Shown piece after piece: positions 31,572 to 42,848 of a DNA stretch of 64,000 nucleotides (position 1 is the first letter of the stretch; every line of letters begins with the position of its first letter). Under the pieces are notes generated by a model. That model had not been told where the DNA came from. It worked only from the letters and a program-made list of their open reading frames with translations, and searched no databases. Source of the stretch: Theocolax elegans (lineage: Eukaryota; Arthropoda; Insecta; Hymenoptera; Cerocephalidae); assembly GCA_026168455.1 (NCBI GenBank), contig CM047431.1:24555365-24619364 (forward strand), given 5' to 3'. The translations under genes and the position numbers were made by a program.

Positions 31572-32350
31572 TACTAAAAATTATCACATGATTATCACGT
31601 GAGATTTTCAACCATTTTTCCACGTGATTATCACATAGATATCCACGTAATAATCACGTGATATATGAAAATTTTTGTTTTTTTATAAATGTAATCTTAG
31701 ACACGGAGTTGATGGGATTTAAATTCACAGAAACTAAACTGGCCATTCGGTTTTGACAAACAAAATCCTTTATTCGCCACGTTATTAATATACGAGGCAA
31801 AGTAAAGACATAGAATATGATCAAAAGTCTCTTTCACCTTCCTACTTTGCCTCCATATAAGCCCTACGCGCACGCTAATCTATAGCGGGTAACTGGCAGC
31901 CACCTATCGGTCGAAACGGTTTTTAAATATGCTACTGCACTTGCTCACGGTATTTCCAGTTACGACCGATAGGTGGCTGCCAGTTACCCGCTATAGATTA
32001 GCGTGCGCGTAGGGCTTATATGGAGGCAAAGTAGAAAGGTAAAAGCGACCTTGACCATATACTATGCCTTTACTTTGCCTTGTATATTAATAACGTGGCA
32101 TATAAAGAATTTTTTTTCTCAAAACTGAATTGCCTGTTCGGTTTCTGTGAAATTGCATCCCATCAACTCCGTGTCTAAGATTACATTTTTAAAAAAAACA
32201 AAAATTTTCATATATCACGTGATTATCACGTGGATATCTACGTGATAATCACGTAGAAAAATGGTCGAAAATCTCACATGATTATCACGTGGGTATCCAC
32301 GTGATAATCACGTAATTATCTACGTGATGATCACGTGATAATTTTTAGTA
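31572..32350. mobile_element. 779-bp palindromic foldback element rich in CACGTG
   Basis: The ends TACTAAAAATTATCAC and GTGATAATTTTTAGTA are exact inverted repeats, and the arms of about 385 bp pair over almost their whole length around a centre near 31940. The outer part of each arm is a string of TCACGTGATTATCACGTGGA-like units; the full CACGTG hexamer occurs about eight times. If TA is the target duplication, the element itself begins CTAAAAATT. The inner arm carries GCCCTACGCGCACGCTAATC and its partner. No ORF is present, so it is a non-autonomous foldback element. Confidence 0.85.
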
Positions 32351-33402
32351 ATATTATATAATTTAGGATATTTAATTTCATCCCATTATATATATCCCAT
32401 CTTATCTTATCTTATATCTTATCTTATAATCGAACTGAAAAATCATCACAAATAATGCGAAAACATAGCGTTTTTATTTTTCTAGAAAATAAAAAAACAA
32501 TAAAAAATATGCTGATATTAATATACTATTATACCTGCTTTTATCAACCTTAAATAATATTGTAAAGTGTAATCTTACGATATTTTATACTTATAATTAT
32601 ATTTTTATTTTTTGCAAAAATATATGTTATAAAAATATCATTATTTATAAATCGTATAAAAATGTTACATCATACCTGTAATATGTGTAAATCGCGAGCA
32701 AAGCGAGCGTTATATAGCTAGTATACAATTAATATATTACCTCCAGGTGATTATTGAAACTCACTTTATTATGAACAATGTATAACTTTTAAACTAGCAA
32801 AGATATAAAAGTGATTTTTGAACTACATATCATTTCGACAAACTACATAAAATCGATTCGTAAAATAAAAATCATCTTTTCTTCAAAATTGACGAAAAAA
32901 TGGGAATTCTGATATGAAGTTTAAGTTACTGCAACTCGAGTCGATTCATATAAATTCGTAAATTTATCTTCATTTTAAAAGCAAATCGTGACCTACAATA
33001 TTTACAGTTCTTGAATTTAACTTATTTTTGAATTTTAACATTACCATTGTAATATGTACTTTAAAAAATCACCTTCATACGATAAATAGAACTTTCTTTA
33101 TATTTATCAGTTTTAAACTAACAAAGCTAGAAAAGTGATTTTTGAACTACATATTATTTAGACAATATAATATCAAGTTTTAAAATAAATATCAACTTTT
33201 CTTCAAAATGGACGAAAAAAAATTGAAATTCAGTTATGACGATCGGGTTGCAGCAGCTGGAGTCGACTCATATAAACACGTAAAGTTACCTTCTTTTTAG
33301 AAGCAAATCGTTACTTATAGAAACGTTTTTTTTAAATAAATGTTATTTGTAGGATGGATTGGGGTGGGTGAATACTGTAATCAGATATAGAGGAGCATAT
33401 CC
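32351..33402. repeat. AT-rich stretch with two tandem copies of the dispersed repeat
   Basis: No gene is seen. Copies at about 32795-33060 and 33110-33330 share AAAGTGATTTTTGAACTACA, CTTTTCTTCAAAAT, and CAACTCGAGTCGATTCATAT or its GGAGTCGACTCATATAAA variant. They match the copy at 27370-27575. Period is about 320 bp. A run of TCTTATC repeats occurs at 32398-32430. Confidence 0.6.
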
Positions 33403-33624
33403 AATGACGTCATCAGTGTCACACGTTACCTTACTTTTGTTTATATAAACAAATAATGAAGATAACGTTTTTAAGATAACATTCCTTTTTTCAATGTTAT
33501 TTAATAATGTGTTAAGAAGGGTATTGCATGACCTTGAAAAAAATGTTATCTTAAAAATGTTATATGAATTGTTTGTTTATATAAATAAACAAGTAAGCTA
33601 ACGCGTAACCTTGATAACGTCATT
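33403..33624. repeat. 222-bp imperfect hairpin element
   Basis: AATGACGTCATC...GTTACCTTACTT at 33403-33436 pairs with AAGTAAGCTAACGCG...AACGTCATT at 33591-33624. Pairing continues inward through TTTGTTTATATAAACAAA-like sequence to about 33500/33530. It resembles a small foldback MITE. No target duplication was identified. Confidence 0.6.
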
Positions 33625-33657
33625 TGTGGTGCCTACCTTTACTTACTTACATACTTG

Positions 33658-34574
33658 CAGGGTTGTTAACGTGAGCGGAGCATTTCAACCGGTCTGCTCT
33701 AAAACCGGAGCAAATTTTTATTTTCTTGAACCGCTCCAAAATTAAACAAAATTGTATGCTCTTCGAAACGGTCAGGTTAAGAGCAGACCTATTTTTCTTT
33801 AAATTTATTTGCTCCGCTCCGAGTTGACCGGTGAGCGCTCTTTTATTTTTATTTTCTATTTATTTATTTTTGTTTTTTCGTTTATTATTAATTTTTTTGA
33901 TAGTACAATAATAACATCAACAAGCTTTGGTTTGCAGTTAATTTTAATATATACATATGTTATATTTCAAAGTTGAATTAAACGTACTTGTCGATATTAA
34001 ATCATGTTTAATACTTGTTCTAATGTGATGTAAACACAATTAATACTTCCAAGTAATTTAGTTTAGTACAAGGAGCTTGTACATTTACAGTAATTGCGTA
34101 AATACGTACAATTAAAGAGTAAGAATTTAGTCGAAAGATTATTTTCGAATGTTCGGTTTATTTTGAATTACTTGAGAAGTAATCTCAGTCCACATTTGTT
34201 AAATGACATACTATTTGTGAGGTGTAATAGAATATTTAGTTAAAAAAAAATGAATTATGTATTTATACAATTGCAATATTATACGTTATTTTCCAACATA
34301 TTCATTTGCAAAAATTTTGATTAAAAAATTAAAAAATTTGATTTTGTTAAACAAATTTTCAGTTCATTCTTATTTTTTACCCTTTAATGCCTGGCATTTT
34401 GTTTTTACTTAAATAAAAATTTTTATTTTTTAGCAGTCCTATAGAAACAAGGAAAAAAACTAAAAAAATTATTTTTGTTAATAAACATTTTTGAAAATAA
34501 ATAACAATTGTATCATATATGATATATCAGGCAACAATGGAAAGCAAAATTCAATACAAATCAATAAATATGTG

Positions 34575-34612
<38 letters not shown>

Positions 34613-34940
34613 TGTGTGTGTGTGTGTATAATATCTATATACATATATATATGATACACTCGGCGACAACGGGTTAATAGCATTACCTATTACCTCTTTA
34701 TCTCACTCTGTCTCTGCTAATTTGATTTTCCTTTGAAGAGCGGTTAAAAACCGTTTCATTTTGTTCAAGACCGCTTTCAGACCGGACAATGTTTAGTGCA
34801 GCTCAGAGTAAAATAATTTAAACCGCTCCAATCTGACCGAACCAAATAAGAAAATGCTCAAAATTTTTGAGCGGTCATTTGTTGAAAGAGCGGTCCAAAA
34901 CCGCTCCGTGAGCAAAAGAACTGCTCGGTTAACAACCCTG
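33658..34940. mobile_element. Non-autonomous hAT element (1283 bp)
   Basis: The ends are CAGGGTTGTTAAC and GTTAACAACCCTG, a 13-bp perfect inverted repeat of hAT type. The flanking octamers CATACTTG (33650-33657) and AATACTTG (34941-34948) form an 8-bp target duplication with one mismatch. Both subterminal regions carry multiple GAGCGGT/ACCGCTC motifs (33676-33835 and 34737-34930), as expected for transposase-binding repeats. No transposase frame is present. Confidence 0.88.
34571..34628. repeat. (TG)n microsatellite within the hAT element
   Basis: A run of TG dinucleotides with two interruptions (CG, TA). The reverse-strand His/Thr frame here is an artefact. Confidence 0.95.
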
Positions 34941-35039
34941 AATACTTGTGGCAAGGTTACAATTTTTCAAGGTCAATAGTAATATATAGTTTAAGAGACA
35001 TTGACCTTGAGATTAGAAATTGTAACCCAGAATGTACTC

Positions 35040-35279
35040 ATAAAATTATAAAGCAAAAGTTGATAGATTTTAAGATAAATAGCTGTAAACACAGCGAGTG
35101 TTGAAAAAACTTAAAAATTTAACGTTTTGCGATTAGAATAACTTTTGAACAAACTGATTTCAGTATCTAAAAATTTTTTGTTTTCTAAAAAACATTTCCA
35201 GTGTGTATCTAAAATTTGGCGCATTTTAAAATTTTGATACATATTTAACCACTTGATGTGGAATTCTATATATGGGTGG
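35040..35279. repeat. Diverged hairpin-1 arm and start of a hairpin-2 copy
   Basis: From about 35050 to 35262 the sequence resembles the right arm of hairpin 1 (36980-37190): GATAGATTTTAAGATAAAT, AAATTTGG and ACCACTTGATGTGGAAT. Then TATATAT and GGGTGG follow, the start of a hairpin-2 copy that the gypsy LTR interrupts at 35280. The rest of that copy resumes at 55360. Confidence 0.7.
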
Positions 35280-36050
35280 TGTCACGTCCAGACTTGTACC
35301 AATTACCATAAAAAAATGTTACAAGAAGGCAAATGGTTAATAAACCATTCGCGTTCCTTTCGCTCTTGTTTGACTAGGACTAGCCTTACGTCTCCGGGAG
35401 TAACGAGCGAAGGTATTTTGAAAGTAGAGATGTAGGATATAATGTGGGATAAATAAAATAATATATGTTTTATTTCGTATTAATCATGCATTATTTATTT
35501 AAATATGTTAACATCATAATATGCTGTTTTCCTTTAAATGAACACGTGTAACTAAATTCTTATAGCTTTTTAATGGGCAAAAACACACATAAAATTACAC
35601 TATTTTATTAATAATTGCATAAAATTATTTAAGTTAAATAACGATTTTAATTTTGATTTTATAAACAATTGTACGGCGAACACGTTAACACATTATAGAA
35701 CGAAATATACACAAGGTTATTTTATTATAAACATTAATAATTAATAATCGAAATAAGAATTATTATAAATAAATGCAGATTAAATTAAAAATTGTTGTCG
35801 TTGAAAACATGAATTATTGTTAATAAATTGCAATTGAAACCGTGAATATTGCAAATAAAATGCAATGCAAAGAATAATTATTATAAATAAATTGTAGTAT
35901 CAAATAATAATTGTTGTAAGAGAATACGGTTGGTTCAGCAATCGAAATAACATAAAATATCAGGTTTGCCTTTACGAATAATACAAGCGTATAGATAGCC
36001 GAAAAGAATATACCTTGAGTACCCAAATATATAGATATAATTTTAAATAT

Positions 36051-36213
36051 CAGGGTTTATGGCGCCCATGACAAAGAGGGAAGATATGTACGTTAGTACC
36101 AGGCAGAGAGACGTTCGGATTATGACGCCAGGGCTCCATAACCCGCCCACCCCCAACCAGTGGTGGGAAGCAGACAGAAAATACAAATTTAACATGTCGG
36201 GCGTCATAAACAC
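36051..36213. mobile_element. MITE copy B (163 bp)
   Basis: It starts AGGGTTTATGGCGCCCATG and ends GCGTCATAAACACC. It is homologous along its length to copy A at 24498-24660 and of the same size, differing mainly in the 36080-36120 portion. It sits in the left LTR of the gypsy element, just before hairpin 1. Confidence 0.75.
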
Positions 36214-36247
36214 CTATTGGGAAGTTTATATATATATATATATATAT

Positions 36248-37194
36248 GGGCTGTTTCACGTCAAGTGGTACGATAAAAATTTTAAATCACTCCAAATTTT
36301 GTGAACAGACTGGAAATATCTTCCAGAAGATAGAAAAAAAATTTTAGATGTTAAAAATAATTTGCCTAAGAGTTATTCCACCATGAAAAATGGAAATTTT
36401 TCAATTTTTTAGAAAAATTACTATTTTTAAAGCCATTTATCTCAAAATCTATTGATTTTTTTGAAAAAACATTATAAACAACTTTTGTTCAAAACAATCT
36501 TTAGAACTTATCTACTTGGGTTTCAATTCTTAATTTTAAAATCTCGAAGAGATAGAACGCCCGGAAATATTGAATATCAAAAAAGGCGACCACGCCACAA
36601 TCGATTTTGATCTAACACCGCTCAAAAGATCACATTTTTTGAGAGCTTTCGAATGGCGGTGATTAGATTATTGGCCAAGACCGCTGTTGTAAGTTATGTC
36701 CTAAAATACATGAAAATTAGTGATTTTATGAGGTTTATGGGGTATAACTAACACCAGCGGTCTTGGCCAATAATCTAACCGCCGCCATTCGAAAGCTCTC
36801 AAAAAATGTGATCTTTTGAGTGATGTTAGATCAAAATCGATTGTGGCGTGGTCGCCTTTTTTTGATATTCAATATTTTCGAGTGCTCTATCTCTTCGAGA
36901 TTTTAAAATTAAGAATTGTAACCCAGGTAGATAAATTTTAAAGATTATTTTGAACAAAAGTTGTTTATAATGTTTTTTCAAAAAAATGAATAGATTTTGA
37001 GATAAATGGCTTTGAAAATAGTAATTTTTCTAAAAAATTGAAAAATTTCCATTTTTCATGGTGGAATAACTCTTAGGCAAATTATTTTTAACACCTAAAA
37101 TTTTTTTTCTATCTTCTGGAAGATTTTTCCTGTCTGTTCAGAAAATTTGGAGTGATTTAAAATTTTCATCGTACCACTTGACGTGAAATAGCCC
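36248..37194. mobile_element. Hairpin 1, 947-bp foldback element
   Basis: The left end GGGCTGTTTCACGTCAAGTG and right end CACTTGACGTGAAATAGCCC are inverted copies. Pairing extends about 455 bp per arm to a centre near 36721. It is flanked by (TA)n on both sides. There is no coding capacity. A diverged right arm of the same family lies at 35050-35262. Confidence 0.85.
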
Positions 37195-37222
37195 ATATAT
37201 ATATATATATATATATATATAT

Positions 37223-38877
37223 GGGTGGTTCTCTGTGACATCGAAGATGAAAAAAATAAATATTGCTATAACTGTGGGAATATGTTTTAGAGGTATCCAG
37301 TAGTTCTCCTGAATTTTTTCAGATTTTTTCTGGGCCATTATTTTAAGTTACAGAGAGTCAAAGTTGACATTTTAGCACTTTTTTGCATTATATGCCCATT
37401 TTTATGAATTTTTAGCTCCCAGGGGATGCATTTTTCACTAAAAACATAAGTATGGCTTTTTTTGTAAAATTTTCCGAACTTTTCATTAAAAATACTTTTA
37501 AAGACATAAATGTATGCTGTCACACTCTTGTAAGCCATTTAAACCTTAAGTAGTGAAAATCAGCAATTCTGCTCCGGACTCTGGTAACCTAATACTGTCT
37601 AAAAGATGTCTTTTTATAGTCAGAAACTGCCTAAAAATTTCCAGAGTGGGTCTAAATCATTAAGATCACTCATGGTCAAAATATCCGGGAAAAGTGCCCG
37701 AAATATTAATAGAAATGTATATTTGTTGCCTTATAACGATGAATCTATTAGCATGATCATTACAAAAAAATTTGTGCACTTACCTTGGAGTGGTAGAAAA
37801 GTATCTTCACTTGTTTCAGTATCTATCTAATCCCCTGTAAGCTGCTAAAAATACAAATATTATTATACAAATGTAAAAAATTAATTTTTAAACATTTATA
37901 ATGCTGAATTTTTAGTTTTACATCCCTTACAAGAATTATAATACTAATCTGAAGGATTACTATAAATATATAAACATCATTATTACAATAACTGAATATA
38001 CGTATTTAATACAAAAGTTTTATAAATAAATCGGATATATAATTATAATGAATAATATGATAACGTGACAGTGACAAGTTTGTGAAATCTAAACAATGTA
38101 TTGCTGAATAATAAAAATAATAATGTTGATACTTTTATAGTAATCCTTCAGATTAGTATTATAATTCTTATAAGGGATGTAAAACTAAAAATCCAGCATT
38201 ATAAATGTTTAAAAAATAATTTTTTATAATTTTATAATAATATTTGTATTTTTAGCAGCTTACAGGGGACTAGATGGATACTGAAATAAGTGGAGATACT
38301 TTTCTACCATTCCAAAGTAAGTGCCTAAATTTTTTTGCAATGATCATGCTACTAGATTCATCCTTATAAGGCAACAAATATACATTTCTATTAATATTTC
38401 GGGCACTTTTCCCGGATATTTTGACCATAAGTGATCTTAATGATTTAGACCCACTCTGGAAATTTTTAGGCAGTTTCTGACTATAAAAAGACATCTTTTA
38501 GACAGTATTAGGTTACCAGAGTCCGGAGCAGAATTGCTGATTTTCACTATTTAAGGTTTAAATGGCTTACAAGAGTGTGACAGCATACATTTATGTCTTT
38601 AAAAGTATTTTTAATGAAAAGTTCGGAAAATTTTACAAAAAAAGTCATACTTATGTTTTTAGTGAAAAATGCATCCCCTGGGAGCTAAAAATTCATGAAA
38701 ATGGGCATATAATGCAAAAAAGTGCTAAAATGTCAACTTTGACTCTCTGTAACTTAAAATAATGGCCCAGAAAAAATCTGAAAAAATTCAGGATAACTAC
38801 TGGATACCTCTAAAACATATTCCCACAGTTATAGCAATATTTATTTTTTTCATCTTCGATGTCACAGAGAGCCACCC
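37223..38877. mobile_element. Hairpin 2, 1655-bp foldback element
   Basis: The left end GGGTGGTTCTCTGTGACATC and right end GATGTCACAGAGAGCCACCC are inverted copies, and arms of about 770 bp pair with a few percent mismatch. The unpaired centre (about 37990-38110) is AT-rich. Each arm has the same two small frames: 66 codons (37538-37338 minus; 38562-38762 plus) and 74 codons (37606-37830 plus; 38270-38494 minus). They mirror each other through the palindrome and show no known domain. Confidence 0.85.
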
Positions 38878-38909
<32 letters not shown>

Positions 38910-39870
38910 ATGTATATACGGTGAGGAACAAAGGACCGCCTCGAACATGGATAGCGGTGTCAAATTGCTGGATAATGTCCTGCTAGACCTGCGGGCGTCG
39001 ACGTTAGATACGTATGCTTTTGGAGTCCGATGATTGCCAGATGTCGAAGTCGTAGTTCCTTGACTATGGCTCGTAGATGTCAACGATGCGTCTCGATCCC
39101 CGAATACAAGATCTCTCTTGATTTTGAATGCGTATTTTTTTAAAGTCCGAGTAGCAGTGCCACGCCCTCGGATAAAAATCAAAGAGTTGACTAGCAGAGC
39201 TTCGCCTTACGAAAGCTTTAGATGAAAAATTAGGAGTGGCTGTGTCTGTTCTGGGTCCTCTTTATATACCCTAAAAATCTATGCATCTGTCCTTGTCTTG
39301 CGCTTTGCTTTATATATGGAAATTGCGTAAGTAGTTCTCGATTTTTCTGTGCTTGCACCCGATTGGGCCGTTAGATGTGCGTGATTAAAAATTATCGAAT
39401 CCCATGCATTTTCTGTATCGCTTCGTAGTTAATTCGGAGAATTTGCTGTCCCCCTTTTATTACTGCGACATTACCCAAAGAACGGCTTAATTTATTACTT
39501 CCTTCTAATGCTCGAGTTTTCTAGTCCATGTTTTTCGTCGCCGGCTCTTCTCCGAGCATTGATTTTATAGTCCAGTACAAAAAAACTCTTGCGCAACCCT
39601 TCGTTTCGATCTCACTATCGGCGATCCCGCTTATATGCGTATTGGCTTTGAATAATATCTTCAACTCTACTTATCAGTCTCTTTTTCGTTTGAATCACTC
39701 GTAAATTAATCTGTCCCTTAGCTCTATAAATTATATTTTATATTACTGCATTTACTTAGAATTATTCTTTATCAACCTTATTTCGTTTTTCTTCTACGCC
39801 GTAATTTTATTCTAAACTACGCTGTACTTTTCACGAAAAATAATAATATAATTTTCGTCGGGACGCGACA

Positions 39871-39886
39871 ACTCCCCCCCTTTTTA
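39871..39886 (-). other. gypsy polypurine tract
   Basis: On the minus strand AAAAAGGGGGGGAGT directly precedes the 3' LTR start. This is the plus-strand primer site for reverse transcription, and its position supports the LTR boundary. Confidence 0.85.
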
Positions 39887-42848
39887 AAAACGACGCCCTC
39901 GTCGTTGATCAATATTATTATTATATTATTATTTCTCTTAACATAGATATCATACTTAAGTTTAATTTTTAAACATTATATCGATTAATTCTTCTTTTTT
40001 CCTTATGGCAAATTTCATTACAATTATTTATTTCGTAGTTCAGTTTCGCATACTTCTATTACATTATTTCAAACAGATTAACAGTATTGATATAATACTT
40101 AATATATAACAGTATAACAGTATTGATACTTAATAAAAAAAGTTTTATTATTACAATTTTTATTCTAGATATTCCGAAAAATTGTATAATTATTATTAAA
40201 CCTGTTTTCTGTAGATAAAAAATTTATTTTTCTTTATTTTTTACTCCTAATTTTTAATATACATCAAGTCATGTTAAAAATATATGTTAATAGTATTTTT
40301 GTTTTGTTCTCGTAGCCACATTTTTTTTTTTTTACAAATGTTATAATTTTCTTCGATAATATTTGAATGCTTACATATATATTTTCTAAAAAGTTAAAGA
40401 AAAGAGTTAAATATTAGTTTCCTTTTTTTACATTTGTACAATTAATAATTCTACTATTACGAATTGTTGAAGAAAAGAAAAAAAAATTTCTTGTTCTTAT
40501 ACAATATAGATTCTTCCTTCAATGTGAACAATGTTAGTACATCCTATCTTAATAATATATTTATATATATTTTTATAAAAGAATTAGGAGTGAAGAAAAT
40601 TTGATTTTCTTCGCTCCCCTCCCCTACCAAAATAAAACGAACACATAATTATTTGACTTTTTTTTTAGAATTTTCTTTTCAGCCATTATAAACAAAGATT
40701 CACTTTTAATATAATATAATTTATACTTGAGAAATAGTTAATTTAGTTTCATAAGAAAAAGATACAATCGATAAATGATAAATAAAATGAGCAATACATA
40801 AGTGACAGTGCGAAAATCGGTTAAATAGGCTCATGTAGAACCATGCTCCTATATCTTGGGAAAAAGTAGTGGACTACACTGAATAAACGGTACGACAGAG
40901 TAACCCAAGTAGTTACGGAACTGCCCGATGCTTGCGTATCATAGAATTGTGGCAGCAACGTTCGTTTTTATTCGCTTAATTCTATTATGTTTCACGTTAA
41001 AATGACTAATTTACACTCTTTTTATTTTTATATTTTGAGGAATAATTTAAATATTCGTCATTTTCTTGATTGTATTCAAACTAACAACTGTAGAAACTTA
41101 TTTGTTACGTTCAAGTAAATCAAGAAAAATCGTTTGAATTTGTTTACTTGTCAGTTCCAAATGAAAGAAAATTAATTTTGAATAATAATTAAATAAATAC
41201 ACCAGAATTTTACTACTAATTAAATTATTTTTGTATTTTTTTTTTGCTACACATTGCATTATTGGTAAACATGAAAAAAAATTTTATTTATCTGTATCAA
41301 TTATTATTGTATATCCTGAATCGTTTTATAAAATTATAAAATTTATTTGTTATTTATGTTTTTTTTGTATACCATTCAAAACAATTAGCATACCTATTGT
41401 TTATAAATAAGAGGAAAATCTTCTAATCTGCCTGTCTTAGGTTTTATATTATTAGTTCTATATAAAAATTGAATAATCGTATGTAATTAATCGTATAAAA
41501 ATAATTGTTGTTTTATTTTTTTAAACTTTTTTTTATATACACTGTTTGTTTAAATTATTACTTATGTACAAAGTATTAGATTGAACACTAGTATGAACTA
41601 CATAGATATAAACACTAAATTGTACAATTTTAATTATTATTTTTATTAATAGTTTAATTTTGAACCTTATCAACAAAATTAACTAATTAATCGAATTTGC
41701 TGCATTTTTATTAAAATCAATATTAGTAATATTCTCATACTTTGAATTAGAATCGATAATTTTATTCGACATGTGTATTGATAGTATATGTGAGTTTACT
41801 TTATTTAATTACTTTAATTAATGAAGTTTTCAACTTTTTTTTTAATAATTAATTTTGATAAAATCTTTCTTTTCCATCCACTTCTCGTTTCTTTGTCATC
41901 GTTATTTTGTTGTACAGATTCTCCTGTGGCCATTGAGCCTAGTGTTAGATTATTATTTTTTTTTTCTAGTATGACAAACTCTTCTTATATATTTATTCTT
42001 ATATATACCTGCGCGTCCTTAAGAAAGTATGACTAGTTAACAGAATTACTAGGATCATGGTGAGGTCAGTTGTAATTATTTATATAGGTTTACATTTTGA
42101 ATGGTATGTAGGAAGAATAAGTGACAGTGTTGCTGGAGCATTTACCGCAACGAGGAGGAAAGGGTGCAATTAAGCACTCCTTAGGAAGGATAAATGACGG
42201 TGTTGCTGAAGCATTTACCGCAACGATGAGGAAAGGGTGCAATTAAGCACTCCTTAGGAAGGATAGAATATAGGTTTTGGGTTTAGTGACGTTATATAGT
42301 GATTAGACTCCAATGATTCTATTTTATTGTAAATCATCTTTTTTTTTTATCTTAAATATATTTTTTTTTATATAGCAATTTAATGTAAATTTGACCAAGC
42401 TCAACGGACATCGAAAATTTAAACCTTTTCCTTACTTTCCTTTGTACATTAACATCATTGTTATCTTAGGCGAGAAGAGTAAAGAGAAAAAGACCTTACT
42501 TTTTTTTCATTTGCCTTATTCGTGTCCCATTTAATAATCGCGTATTTATTTAATTTAAATGACTATATGCTTTTCTTGTAATGATTTTTCTGTATAATAA
42601 AAAATATTATTTCCTTATAGTTTATTTCCGTCGTTAATTTAGATATATACATATTATTTTTATATCGTTTTTTTTGTATAGTCAGATAGATTGAAATAAT
42701 TTTGTTTTATGTAGAATGTATGCCAATTGTGATCAAAAGATGATAAATATTATTCTATTGACGACCTTTTAGAACTGTAATATATATATACATGTGCGTG
42801 TACATATTCACAGGCACATTGGGGCTATTATATACATATGTTTAGGCA
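39887..42848. other. gypsy 3' noncoding region with 73-bp tandem duplication
   Basis: About 3 kb without an env frame, very AT-rich. At 42109-42254 a 73-bp unit (TAGGAAGRATAARTGAC...GCACTCCT) occurs twice in tandem, plus the start of a third. A second purine-rich stretch (minus strand GGTAGGGGAGGGGAGCGAAG, about 40608-40627) could be an additional plus-strand primer site. No gene is supported. Confidence 0.7.

Larger units (their letters stand above)
35280..39870 (-). repeat. gypsy 3' LTR with nested insertions
   Basis: It starts TGTCACGTCCAGAC and ends CGTCGGGACGCGACA on the plus strand. Comparison with the right LTR shows extra sequence from about 36034 to 38880, comprising MITE copy B and two hairpin elements inserted in a TA-rich tract. 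Without these the LTR is about 1.75 kb. The short open frames in it are not genes. Confidence 0.92.

Noticed and set aside
38862..39182. 106-codon minus-strand frame, also seen at 54288-54674
   Set aside because: It lies inside both gypsy LTRs and shares a TG-repeat tail; it is a shadow of LTR sequence without a domain.
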